This document shows positions 17,793 through 26,173 of a stretch of 64,000 nt of DNA, piece by piece. This DNA is from Alteromonas stellipolaris (GTDB taxonomy: Bacteria; Pseudomonadota; Gammaproteobacteria; Enterobacterales; Alteromonadaceae). The DNA is taken from positions 3,224,001-3,288,000 of the forward strand of contig NZ_CP013926.1 in NCBI RefSeq assembly GCF_001562115.1. Reading direction: 5' to 3'. The number at the start of each line of letters is the position of its first letter. The stretch's first letter is position 1. The translations under genes and the position numbers were made by a program. The notes beneath the pieces are model-generated. The model was not told where the DNA came from. It was given only the letters and a program-made list of their open reading frames with translations, and made no database searches.

Positions 17793-17804
17793 TTTACGCG
17801 TAAA
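17793..17804 (-). promoter_or_regulatory. Palindrome resembling a LacI-family operator
   Basis: TTTACGCGTAAA is a perfect 12-bp palindrome with the central CG typical of LacI/PurR-family operators. It is placed 52 bases upstream of the regulator's own start, suggesting autoregulation. Confidence 0.45.
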
Positions 17805-17987
17805 ACACGCTTTAAGCTTACCTATTTGTTGGCTACCCGCTATTTACAGTAAAGATAACCTTAACTATATCACCACTTAAACGATTAAATCACACCTCTT
17901 ATCGAATACCTACGACTGAAAGGTTTTAAGCGAATGAGGAATGAATACTATTGGGCTAAGTTACCTTAATCCCTATCGGTCTTGTGA

Positions 17988-18617
17988 CTACCGTGTTCCA
18001 AATATTTTATCGCCTGCATCACCTAATCCAGGCAATATGTAGCCCTTTTCGTCCAGTCGGTGGTCAATAGCAGCAGTGAAAATCTCTACATCAGGATGGG
18101 CATCGACCACAGCTTTAATACCTTCTGGCGCCGCTACTAAAAAGAGCCCCATGATTTTCTTACAACCCTTTTGCTTCAGTAGGTCGATGGTGGCAATTAA
18201 CGTACCGCCAGTCGCAAGCATTGGGTCAACGATTAACGCGGTGCGTTCGTCAATGTTTTTTACTACTTTGTCAAAGTAGGCAACAGGCTGCAGTGTGTCT
18301 TCGTCGCGATACAAACCAACCACACTAATTTTTGCATTAGGGATTAGCTCTAATACGCCCTCTAGCATGCCCAACCCAGCACGAAGGATGGGGACTACGG
18401 TAATCTTCTTACCTTTAATTTGTTTAACTTCAACATCATCACCAGACCAACTTTTTATCACCGCACGCTCTGTGGGTAGCGTTCGAGTTGCCTCGTATGT
18501 CAGTAAGTTACCTACTTCTGATGCTAACTCTCGAAAGTCTTTACTGCTAATTTTGGCGTAACGCATCAACCCTAATTTGTGTGCAATTAATGGGTGAGTT
18601 ATTTCATGAACGGCCAT
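17988..18617 (-). CDS. upp: Uracil phosphoribosyltransferase
   Basis: The enzyme converts uracil and PRPP to UMP (pyrimidine salvage). The 209-residue length is exact for the family. [15 protein letters not shown] and the PRPP loop DPMLATGGT are present, as is the uracil-binding end [20 protein letters not shown] at 18615-18617 has TAAGGA upstream. No uraA-type permease follows; downstream is the LacI-type regulator. Confidence 0.97.
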   Translation of the reverse strand: MAVHEITHPLIAHKLGLMRYAKISSKDFRELASEVGNLLTYEATRTLPTERAVIKSWSGDDVEVKQIKGKKITVVPILRAGLGMLEGVLELIPNAKISVVGLYRDEDTLQPVAYFDKVVKNIDERTALIVDPMLATGGTLIATIDLLKQKGCKKIMGLFLVAAPEGIKAVVDAHPDVEIFTAAIDHRLDEKGYILPGLGDAGDKIFGTR

Positions 18618-18675
18618 TTTACTTCCTTAAGTATCTGTTTTACACAGTTTAACCGCTCATTCCATTTAGGCAAAA

Positions 18676-18912
18676 TTAACCTAACGTATTTTCTCCTACA
18701 TTCACGGTGCTACCGTCAGGTAATGTCATTTCTATTTTGATGCTTCCCCCAACTGCCGCTAGGTAAGCCGACGCTCTATGAAGAGGTACATCTTGAATGC
18801 GTTTCGACTCAAGTTTACTTACGCCAGAAGCAGTAACGCAAAGCGCCATCGCCACGACTTCTTGTTTTACTCTGTGTTGCTTTCTAATTTCACCTAACGT
18901 TAATTCTCTCAT
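18676..18912 (-). CDS. Small XRE-type helix-turn-helix protein
   Basis: This 78-residue protein has a Cro/CI-type HTH at about residues 4-60 (LTLGEIRKQHRVKQEVVAMALCVTASGVSKLESK) and a short C-terminal strand region (GGSIKIEMTLPDGSTVNVG). Such one-domain proteins act as antitoxins or small repressors. No toxin-like gene adjoins it, and upp follows 58 bases downstream on the same strand. A terminator-like hairpin lies about 30 bases before its start. Confidence 0.75.
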   Translation of the reverse strand: MRELTLGEIRKQHRVKQEVVAMALCVTASGVSKLESKRIQDVPLHRASAYLAAVGGSIKIEMTLPDGSTVNVGENTLG

Positions 18913-18940
18913 TGTTTTGCCGCCGATATATTTTGGGCAT

Positions 18941-18974
18941 AAAAAAACCCAGATAGTTTAACCTTTCTGGGCTT
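18941..18974 (-). terminator. Hairpin with T run in the leader of the XRE gene
   Basis: CCCAGA (18948-18953) pairs with TCTGGG (18966-18971); on the minus strand the stem is followed by TTTTTTT (18947-18941). It either ends a transcript coming from higher coordinates, where I find no convincing gene, or attenuates the small XRE gene that starts at 18912. Confidence 0.55.
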
Positions 18975-19393
18975 TTGCAAAACATTCTTACTTTTATGCT
19001 ATGCCCAGAAGCGAATACTTGCCCCTGAACACTCAGCGTCAGGCGCTATTATTGGGTATAATTGTAAAAGTAATTAAAGGTAACGTTTTGCATGATGAAT
19101 TCTCTTTCGTGGTTAAAATGCGCACTTGCGCTGCTCACTTATCCTTTACCATACCATTATTAAGTGCAATCACAACAACTTTCCATTTTGGAATCTTTCT
19201 ACTTAAAACGAACGATAGTATTGAGTTAACCGTAATCAAAGAAGGCTATCCGCATATTATATATGGATTATATTTAAGCTTTGAAGGAATGACAATTTCA
19301 CTCTCCTTTACTAGAAACTTACACTTTACTTGGCAACTTTAGTGTCTAAAATCACTCTTAAGGTTATCTTTAGCTACCTCAAAAATTATAATT
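18975..19393. other. Intergenic region without convincing gene
   Basis: About 420 bases lie between the XRE hairpin and the lipoprotein gene. A plus-strand frame of 113 codons (19001-19342) crosses it but lacks a ribosome site and recognisable features, so I do not call it. The region is AT-rich in its second half and should hold the promoter of the 19394 gene. A small RNA ending at the minus-strand hairpin is possible. Confidence 0.4.
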
Positions 19394-19849
19394 ATGAAAT
19401 TACTAGTTCCCTTTTTAGTTGCTACTGCCGTGTTAGCAGGCTGTGCCGGAAAACCAGACCATCGAGATCAAGGTGAAGTGTTTTTCGAAACCAAAATTAA
19501 CCCCGACGGCACCAAATTATTTGCCTTTAGCATTGGTATGCCGAGCCGAGGCAACCGAGAAGACGGCAACGGTCAGCGCCCCTCTCGAGGCGGTGAAGGT
19601 GGTGGTCGCGGCGGCAGAAGTGGCGGCCAAAACGGTGGCGGAGAAACTAGGGGCGGTAACGATCGTGATGCCGAACGTATGGAAGCTTTTTACGATACAT
19701 TGCGTGAAAAGTTATTTGAAACGCAATATTGTCGTAATGGCTATATTGAAATTGATACTCATGAAACTGAAGGCCGTTATCACCTTCTAGGCGAGTGCCA
19801 AGAATCAGCGTCAGAGGAAGATAAACTCAAATTTGCCAATCCTTATTAA
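19394..19849 (+). CDS. Small Gly/Arg-rich lipoprotein
   Basis: This 151-residue protein has a lipoprotein signal (lipobox LAGC, Cys at about residue 17). The mature N-terminus (VFFETKINPDGTKLFAFSIGM) is followed by a low-complexity stretch of Arg-Gly-Gly repeats (about residues 52-93). The C-terminal domain is short, with AFYDTLREKLFETQYCRNGYIEI and a second Cys in LLGECQES that could pair with the first. It is probably anchored in the outer membrane with its C-terminal domain in the periplasm. Function is unknown. Confidence 0.75.
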   Translation: MKLLVPFLVATAVLAGCAGKPDHRDQGEVFFETKINPDGTKLFAFSIGMPSRGNREDGNGQRPSRGGEGGGRGGRSGGQNGGGETRGGNDRDAERMEAFYDTLREKLFETQYCRNGYIEIDTHETEGRYHLLGECQESASEEDKLKFANPY

Positions 19850-19859
19850 CTGATAAGTC

Positions 19860-19900
19860 ATCGCTCATACACCTATTAATCGCGGTATGGGCGATCACTT
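19860..19900 (+). terminator. Putative terminator after the lipoprotein gene
   Basis: Arms ATCGCTCATAC (19860-19870) and GTATGGGCGAT (19885-19895) pair with one wobble and are followed by CACTTTTC. The T run is short. It sits between convergent genes. Confidence 0.5.
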
Positions 19901-19984
19901 TTCATGTTTGGATAAATATGAAAAGTGCTAACGCATGTTGGATGGAACGTTAATCACAAGCTTCTGTTGCAAGCACAATAAACG

Positions 19985-20473
19985 TTAAAACTGCGCACCT
20001 AGTTCCGCCCCTTTTAGTTTTTCTAAAAAAGCCGCAACCGCCACCTCGCCTTCTTCAGGCGCCCAACTTGCAAAACCCTTGTCGTCCATGACTTCGTAGG
20101 GCCCTTGTTTCACTTCCATAAATACCACTGGCTCAAAACAAACCGTGGCATGCCATACGTTAGGCGGGATCTCTACCCCTACACAATCACCACCAGCGCT
20201 TAAGGTTATGCGCTTAGTTAACACAGAATTATCATCGAAAAATAGTAAATCGATACTCCCTTCCACAGCCATAAAAAACTCCCATTTATGCTGTTGGGTA
20301 TGGCGATGCGGACGAACATAAGAGTCTGGCTCCATTGCAATGAATAGGCGCTGGACTAAATCTTCATAACTTTTATGAACGTTGTGGTTCGCTCTTCGTC
20401 TTGGGCTACTTTTCGCACTTTCTTTAAGTGCGTCGCGCTGTTCGTGATTAAAAAGCTGGATATCGTTAAGCAT
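19985..20473 (-). CDS. WbuC-family cupin protein
   Basis: I choose ATG 20471-20473 because AAGGAAGGTGTC immediately precedes it; an in-frame extension further upstream lacks a ribosome site. The 162-residue product shows an N-terminal part with SSPRRRANHNVHKSYEDLVQRL, then a cupin core. That core has metal-ligand candidates in RPHRHTQQHKWEFF (H-x-H...E) and PPNVWHATV, and WEFFMAVEGSIDLLFFDDN. WbuC proteins usually occur in O-antigen or sialic-acid clusters; here it stands alone, so its substrate is unknown. Cytoplasmic. Confidence 0.8.
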   Translation of the reverse strand: MLNDIQLFNHEQRDALKESAKSSPRRRANHNVHKSYEDLVQRLFIAMEPDSYVRPHRHTQQHKWEFFMAVEGSIDLLFFDDNSVLTKRITLSAGGDCVGVEIPPNVWHATVCFEPVVFMEVKQGPYEVMDDKGFASWAPEEGEVAVAAFLEKLKGAELGAQF

Positions 20474-20631
20474 GACACCTTCCTTGTATTGCTTTTTTAA
20501 CAGGGTTGCCTGTCTTCGACGCCCAAAAGGGCTAAAGGGCTGCACATTTAGATTAACGCGTAGTCCGGTCAACGAGGGCTTCTCGTATTTTGTAGTAGCC
20601 TCTACGTTAGCATCGACAGTGTTGAGAAAGC

Positions 20632-20658
20632 AAAAAGACGAGCATATTGCTCGCCTTT
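20632..20658 (-). terminator. Terminator of the DUF2780 gene
   Basis: CGAGCA (20639-20644) pairs with TGCTCG (20648-20653); the stem extends by G-C and A-T pairs, and TTTTT follows on the minus strand. A second hairpin with arms CTGAGCC and GGCTCAG (20675-20691) lies between it and the stop codon. Confidence 0.75.
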
Positions 20659-20713
20659 GTCATTCGGTCACAGTCTGAGCCTTCGGCTCAGCATTTTATG
20701 TTAGCCTATTAGC

Positions 20714-21247
20714 TTAACCGCTGAACTTGCCTAAACCTTCAACCAATAGTGCTTTAATCTCTTGCCCTTGCTCGGTATCAAGGTAAGCTTTTGCACTATT
20801 CACAATTTGCATGATTTGCTCAGGTTCTAGGCCTAGCGCCTCAAATTGCTTGTTTAATTCATTCACTGACTTAAAACTATCGCTATAACTTGCGGCTTTA
20901 TCAAGAATACTGCTTAAACCGCCTTCAGAAGTTACGTTGCTAATATCAGGTACTGAGCCTAATAGAGATTCAAGCCCTGGCAACGAGTTACTTAACTGAC
21001 TGAACTGGCTAGCTGAAATATTGTCTTTTGCGTAGTTGAAGATAGATGCTAAGCCACCTGTCGCTTGAGATTCAGTAATGCCTACCGCGTCACTGACTGA
21101 ACGGGTCATGTCAGAAATATTGGGCACCGCTTCAACTTCTTCGGTCATACCAAACAAGCCTTTAAGGGAATCCAACCATCCTTCGGCATGGCTTTGAGGG
21201 GCAACGATAAGTCCTGATACTAAAACAAGAGCGTATATTTTCTTCAT
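20714..21247 (-). CDS. Exported DUF2780-type protein
   Basis: This 177-residue protein has a signal peptide (MKKIYALVLVSGLIVAPQSHA) and a repetitive helical mature part. Repeated LASIFNYAK, SGLESLLGSVP and GLSSILDKAA phrases and a conserved ALGLEPEQIMQIVNSAKAYL segment near the C-terminus are typical of the VcgC/VcgE-like family (DUF2780). It is periplasmic, with no known biochemical role. It is monocistronic, with paired hairpins after the stop. Confidence 0.8.
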   Translation of the reverse strand: MKKIYALVLVSGLIVAPQSHAEGWLDSLKGLFGMTEEVEAVPNISDMTRSVSDAVGITESQATGGLASIFNYAKDNISASQFSQLSNSLPGLESLLGSVPDISNVTSEGGLSSILDKAASYSDSFKSVNELNKQFEALGLEPEQIMQIVNSAKAYLDTEQGQEIKALLVEGLGKFSG

Positions 21248-21426
21248 AATTATTTTTATTGTGAGCAGGGTGCTAAGGGCGCTGCCGACAATCCATCCTT
21301 AGTGATTTTAAGAGCCACAATTCTATGCGTATTTAAAATTATCGCAATTAGGCAAAAGGATAAAACTACGCCCTAGCACTTATTCGTACAGGGCTGAGTT
21401 ATTATTTTAGGGAGGGGCTAATGCGG

Positions 21427-22230
21427 TTAGGGCTTACTACGAAGAGAGTGAAGTTGCTCTGGCATTAGTACGAAGGCTCTTGCAAGCCCCATCCCATAAC
21501 CCGGCCCTTCATTGTCTAGTTCAGAGGCTGGCAAATAAAATTGCTGTGTTGCATTTGAGCGATATAAGGCTGAATCTACAATGTGCCATTGTCCATTATG
21601 CCAAACTTCAGTCCAAGCGTGTCCAAACGCATTGACATGATCAGTTTGCTCAACAATGACAGTACCAATAATGACTCTTGCAGATAGACCTAAAGAGCGG
21701 GCTAGTGCCGCTGTAAGTACCGCATATTCGGTGCAATCACCGCTACGTTGGCTAGCAACCACCGAAGCAATGTTAAAACCGTGAATATAGTTTGGGTCAA
21801 CGATATAGCCAGCAACAAAGGCTGTAAGATGTTCTAGCTCAAAGGGGAGATCCCCGTAAGCTTGTTGATAGCTAGCAACGAACGCTTTCGTACTGGGCTC
21901 ACTCAAATCCATAACAAAACTATCTGCGCTATGCTTGTCGTTGGCTGGTTTAACAAAACGAGGCATTGAAGATAAGGTAATCGATAAGCGATTATCGCCC
22001 ACGTGCTCAGCAGTAACGCCCTGCCAATCTGCTAAATTAGTCGCTAGCTTGGCTGAGTTTGATGATACCAACTCAAAATTAATCTGTTTTGAAAGCGGCA
22101 AAGCCTGACCTTCAGCAAGCTCGATACCTATTTCAGCAATAGAGGGCACAGACTGCGCACTTGCTGTATAAGTAAACGCAAAGCCAAATAGTAGGCTCAA
22201 CCCAATAGATAACCGGCTTGAAAACCGCAT
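21427..22230 (-). CDS. Secreted transglutaminase-like cysteine protein
   Basis: This is a 267-residue exported protein (signal peptide ending TASAQS). The transglutaminase-like catalytic triad is visible: Cys in SGDCTEYAVL, His in FGHAWTEVW and Asp in IVDSAL. The family includes peptidases and amide-forming enzymes acting on periplasmic or surface proteins. Its ATG overlaps the stop of the upstream 410-residue gene by one base (TAATG), so the pair is translationally coupled and the larger protein is a likely partner or substrate. Confidence 0.85.
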   Translation of the reverse strand: MRFSSRLSIGLSLLFGFAFTYTASAQSVPSIAEIGIELAEGQALPLSKQINFELVSSNSAKLATNLADWQGVTAEHVGDNRLSITLSSMPRFVKPANDKHSADSFVMDLSEPSTKAFVASYQQAYGDLPFELEHLTAFVAGYIVDPNYIHGFNIASVVASQRSGDCTEYAVLTAALARSLGLSARVIIGTVIVEQTDHVNAFGHAWTEVWHNGQWHIVDSALYRSNATQQFYLPASELDNEGPGYGMGLARAFVLMPEQLHSLRSKP

Positions 22231-23462
22231 TATAATGTTGGGTTCCCTTCAAAATGCATTAACACCATGTCCATCTTGAGCCCACCTTGTTGCATAATAC
22301 CTTTACTAATGACGCCTTTTTTGTCAGACAACATAGTCATGACCATTGGACCCATGTCAATCTTGATGTTGCCATTTGGATTATCAGCCATCTCGGTGAT
22401 AACAACCTCAATTGCAGCGGTAGGATCGGCGTCAGCCGTCCACATGTAGAAACTGCCGGAGTTACTGTCTGAGTTGAGTATATTAACTGATTCCAAATAG
22501 CTGCCGTAGTTTGATAGTAACCAGTCTTTATGGGCCAGTTCAATTTCTACCGGTTTACCCTGCAGCTCTCCTTTTACCTGCCAAGCATCTTCAACATAAT
22601 TAATTTCAAAGCTTGATGCCATAGTGCTATTTTCAATGGAGTATTCGCTTGCGTTAATTAAAGAACCATCTGGACTGCTCCAAGAAAAAGCGACAGAGTC
22701 TGAACGAGCAATTGATGTTTCATCTACGGGGATCATAAATGCTGTCCCTACTTCAATTTCAACATCGCCTTCGTTATCTTCAATATATTTTTCACGGGTG
22801 AACCCCATGGGGATGTCATTTATTAATACTTGATAGGTAGACTTATAGAATTCTGGAGACGGTTGTGCCTCGGTAAATGCGCGTACGAATGACTTAAAAA
22901 CCGCAACAAACGCGTCCTGATAACCCATTTCATTATGAATGCAGACTTGCAAACTATTATCAGTTTCAGCAGACAGGCCTTTTAAAAGGCCTGATACCTT
23001 TTCATCACCCTCACCCAACGTATATAAAGTATCGAGTGAAAGGTAAGGCGTTGCGTCTACTACACCTACATCAATGGCATAGTTAAATTGACCAGAAAGC
23101 GTTTTTTCATTCAATGTTTCAACACCCGACAAGCTATATTCTACAATTGAATATAGCGAGTTGGCTGGGCCATCAAATTCATTAAATGCGTAACATTCTA
23201 CTGGTGAATCGGTACCTATATCGATGGTGTAGTACCACGTACCGTCAGAAGCATCTTGCAAAGTAGCTTGCCCCAACACCGAGCTATTTACTTGGAAATC
23301 GGCTATTTCTATAGGTGAAGTGTTAGTGACTTTCGTATCTCTTCCCATTGCCTCTTTGAACCAGCCTGGAAAATCGTTAAGGTTGACTAATTCAACAGCA
23401 CTTACATTAAACGCTAAAAAACTTGAGAATGATAAAGAGGTAACAATACTGCCTAACTTCAT
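22230..23462 (-). CDS. Exported protein of unknown function, coupled to a transglutaminase-like gene
   Basis: This 410-residue protein has a signal peptide (cleavage near FNVSAVEL). It has no family I recognise. The mature part is beta-rich and acidic, with single cysteines in VECYAF and LQVCIHN that may form a disulphide. The C-terminal part has MTMLSDKKGVISKGIMQQGGLKMDMVLMHF, which resembles extracytoplasmic lipocalin- or barrel-like ends only vaguely. It is first in a two-gene unit with the transglutaminase-like protein and is probably periplasmic or surface-attached. Confidence 0.6.
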   Translation of the reverse strand: MKLGSIVTSLSFSSFLAFNVSAVELVNLNDFPGWFKEAMGRDTKVTNTSPIEIADFQVNSSVLGQATLQDASDGTWYYTIDIGTDSPVECYAFNEFDGPANSLYSIVEYSLSGVETLNEKTLSGQFNYAIDVGVVDATPYLSLDTLYTLGEGDEKVSGLLKGLSAETDNSLQVCIHNEMGYQDAFVAVFKSFVRAFTEAQPSPEFYKSTYQVLINDIPMGFTREKYIEDNEGDVEIEVGTAFMIPVDETSIARSDSVAFSWSSPDGSLINASEYSIENSTMASSFEINYVEDAWQVKGELQGKPVEIELAHKDWLLSNYGSYLESVNILNSDSNSGSFYMWTADADPTAAIEVVITEMADNPNGNIKIDMGPMVMTMLSDKKGVISKGIMQQGGLKMDMVLMHFEGNPTL

Positions 23463-23567
23463 AAATAGTCGTTCCTTGATTATATGTCACTGGTTAGCAA
23501 GTGCTCTGCTTGCTCAATTAATTTACAATACGTCTTTTATGCGAATATTTCTATATCCTTTTGCGCG

Positions 23568-24575
23568 TTACTTCTTGGCGTTTTTCTTCATTCTTATACT
23601 TTGTGCTTCACGCTTTTCATTTCGTTTTTCTTTTCTAGCTTTTTTATCTGGCGTGAGCGAGCCATCTTTGAACCTTTGCTTGCGCTTAGCGTTATCAGCC
23701 GCTTTCTTTGCTGCCGCTTCTGCTATTTCACGTTTTTCGACTTCAATCATCTCTGGTGTTTCTAGGGTTATTCGGCCTAATTTACCTGATTGCAGTTCAT
23801 TCAATAACACTTCACATATTTTATGAAGATTAACACGACCGCCAGTCATTATCGCGCCCCGCTTTTTCGCCGCGGCTTCTAAAAACTCGATTTCAGTGTC
23901 GGGAATGTCTTCTAATTTGTAATTTGTTTTTAGCACTTCAGGATACGCTTTAATTAGGTAATCGGCAGCGTAAAACCCTACATCATCATATTCCATTGCG
24001 GTGTTCTTAACCGCCCCTGAAGACGCTAAACGATATATAGAATTGGGGTTTTCCAGCTTTGGCCATAACACACCTGGGGTATCGAAAAGCACAATGCCAT
24101 CACCTAAATTAATACGTTGCTGGCTTTTAGTAACCGCTGGCTCGTTACCGGTTTTAGCAATAATACGGTCGGCCAAAATGTTGATAAGCGTAGATTTCCC
24201 TACGTTAGGTATTCCCGTGATCATGGCTTTAATCACTTTATGCTGCACGTCTTTATGTGCACAAATGGTTTTAATCAGCCCCATAACTTGTTTACTACTA
24301 GCAGGATTATCGCTAGAAGTAGTAAGGGTTTTAACCCCCCGTTCAGATTCCAAGTATGCTTGCCACTGCGCCGTTATTTCGGGGTCGGCCAAATCGTATT
24401 TATTGAGAATTTTTATGCACGGCTTATCGCCTCGTAATTTTGCAATCTCTGGGTTTTCGCTTGAAAACGGGATGCGTGCATCTAGCACTTCAATCAGTAC
24501 ATCTACCTGACTAAGCGATTCCTTAATCTCTTTAAGGGCTTTGTGCATGTGCCCAGGAAACCATTGTAAGGCCAC
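23568..24575 (-). CDS. ylqF: Ribosome biogenesis GTPase, YlqF/RbgA family
   Basis: Start chosen at GTG 24573-24575, preceded by AAAAGGAT and giving the usual beginning (M)ALQWFPGHMHKA. It is a circularly permuted GTPase of 335 residues: the G4 motif NKYD (about residue 68) precedes the P-loop GIPNVGKST and G3 DTPG. The YlqF/RbgA family assists a late step of large-subunit assembly. The C-terminus is a lysine/arginine-rich tail (about residues 285-335) unlike the shorter Bacillus form and probably binds rRNA. Confidence 0.92.
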   Translation of the reverse strand: MALQWFPGHMHKALKEIKESLSQVDVLIEVLDARIPFSSENPEIAKLRGDKPCIKILNKYDLADPEITAQWQAYLESERGVKTLTTSSDNPASSKQVMGLIKTICAHKDVQHKVIKAMITGIPNVGKSTLINILADRIIAKTGNEPAVTKSQQRINLGDGIVLFDTPGVLWPKLENPNSIYRLASSGAVKNTAMEYDDVGFYAADYLIKAYPEVLKTNYKLEDIPDTEIEFLEAAAKKRGAIMTGGRVNLHKICEVLLNELQSGKLGRITLETPEMIEVEKREIAEAAAKKAADNAKRKQRFKDGSLTPDKKARKEKRNEKREAQSIRMKKNAKK

Positions 24576-24753
24576 TGTTATTATCCTTTTCGGGTGTGAT
24601 ACCAAGCTATTAGCACTTTGCTAATGTCTAGGCTGTTATCAAGCTAATGAGGAACAAGCGAATAACGCTAAGCCGCATTAATTTTTTAATAATGTATTAA
24701 CTGCATATTGTCGCACTAGGGTGAATATATGATGGAATAGCCTTAGTAAAAGA

Positions 24754-25569
24754 CTAACGGGACAACTCATAAACACACATATTCACGGCGCTGGCTAAGT
24801 TAAGCGAATCTATCTTACCACTGCCAGCTATGGTGTATGCCTTGGCATTAAACTGAGAAAGCGCCGCTTTAGGAACGCCGCGGGCCTCATTACCAAATAA
24901 GTAGCAATCGAAATCTGAAAACGACGATGTGGTAACGGCTTCACCTGCCATATCTAAATAGGCGAAACGGTTGAAGCGAGTTTGCAATGTATCTAGGCTC
25001 ACGTCTAATTCAATGGGCACGTGAAATATTGCCCCCATACTCGAACGCACCACTTTAGAATTAAAAGGGTCTACACTGCTAGGGCTCAGTAACAAGGTAA
25101 AATTATCGAACCAGGCTAATGTTCTTATTATAGTGCCCAAATTTCCTGGGTCTTGAACTTCGTGCAGATACACGTAACGCTGCTTACCTGTATGTTTAAG
25201 CTCTTTCTTCGAAACTTCATTCGACACTTGCTCTAGAGTATCGGCCGCACTAGCTTTTGAGCTAGCTCTACAGCTAGGCAGTGGCACACAGGCAATGATA
25301 CCTTGCGGCGTTTTAGTATCACTTAGCTGCGACATTTGCTTTTGGTTAACGTTTACAACCGTAAAACCCGAATTAAGGGCCCTCGCCTTCTGTTCAAAGT
25401 CATCGGTGATGTAAAGCGTGATAGATTCTGCACTTGGCTTTTCACTAGTATGAGCATTTACCGCCTTAAGAAGCTCCAGTACCAAATGCTCGCCTTCCAC
25501 TAAATAAAAGCCGAATTGGCCACGGTATTTTTTCTGATGCAGCTTTTTAACATCATCAAGTTTCATCAT
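24754..25569 (-). CDS. TrmH/SpoU-family RNA 2'-O-methyltransferase
   Basis: Start taken at ATG 25567-25569 (a GTG ten codons upstream is less likely), giving 271 residues. The three SPOUT motifs are clear: motif 1 QDPGNLGTIIRTLAWF, motif 2 LFGNEARGVP and motif 3 KIDSLNLASAVNMCVYEL. The N-terminal substrate-binding domain (YLVEGEHLVLELL) is present. A serine/lysine-rich insertion of about 30 residues (ASSKASAADTLEQ...) separates the domains. The RNA target, rRNA or tRNA, cannot be assigned by eye. Confidence 0.9.
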   Translation of the reverse strand: MMKLDDVKKLHQKKYRGQFGFYLVEGEHLVLELLKAVNAHTSEKPSAESITLYITDDFEQKARALNSGFTVVNVNQKQMSQLSDTKTPQGIIACVPLPSCRASSKASAADTLEQVSNEVSKKELKHTGKQRYVYLHEVQDPGNLGTIIRTLAWFDNFTLLLSPSSVDPFNSKVVRSSMGAIFHVPIELDVSLDTLQTRFNRFAYLDMAGEAVTTSSFSDFDCYLFGNEARGVPKAALSQFNAKAYTIAGSGKIDSLNLASAVNMCVYELSR

Positions 25570-25631
25570 TTTATTTTTCCGTTTTAGGAGGCGAAGCACA
25601 CAGGTGCATTTTTGTTTATTAACCGTGCACG

Positions 25632-25958
25632 CTATTCGTGTTCAAGCAAGGCGAGTTTATCTGGCACACCATTCCATACATCGGCGTCTTCAGGCGGCGC
25701 TTTAAGCTCGATGATGTTAGGCCATTTCGCGGCAAGTTCTTCGTTGATGGCCAAATACGGTTTTTGCGCATCAGTGAGGTGTGTGTCTTGAACGATAGCG
25801 TCTGCAGGACATTCAGGCACACATAGCGCGCAATCAATACAGATTGCGGGATCTATAGCTAAAAAATTGGGGCCTTCGAAAAATGCATCCACTGGGCAAA
25901 CGGCCACACAGTCTGTGTATTTACAGTTTATGCAATTGTCTGTCACTACAAAGGTCAT
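25632..25958 (-). CDS. fdxA: Seven-iron ferredoxin, FdxA type
   Basis: ATG at 25956-25958 with GGTGGAA upstream gives 108 residues, the usual length; an upstream in-frame extension is not needed. The cluster ligands [14 protein letters not shown] and [12 protein letters not shown] fit one [3Fe-4S] and one [4Fe-4S] centre. A typical C-terminal tail ([19 protein letters not shown]) follows. It is a small cytoplasmic electron carrier. It lies close to the methyltransferase gene on the same strand and is divergent from the FAD oxidoreductase. Confidence 0.93.
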   Translation of the reverse strand: MTFVVTDNCINCKYTDCVAVCPVDAFFEGPNFLAIDPAICIDCALCVPECPADAIVQDTHLTDAQKPYLAINEELAAKWPNIIELKAPPEDADVWNGVPDKLALLEHE

Positions 25959-26173
25959 TTCCACCCACATGCTTAGGTTATTATTCCAGGGGGCCAAGTT
26001 TAAATTAGCCAGTGTAAAACTCAAATTTCTTTTTCCTCTATTATTCTAGGGTAAATAAGCTAATTAACCCACTGCTTAACCCCGATTGCAGCTAGTATTA
26101 GTCTTGATGCTGATTTACCATACGCGCGCCCTGACGGAGAGGCCGTCCGGCAAAGCCAAGAGTACCTATTATC

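Noticed and set aside
19001..19342. Plus-strand ORF of 113 codons
   Set aside because: No ribosome site, composition unlike a real protein, and it begins beside a terminator-like hairpin.
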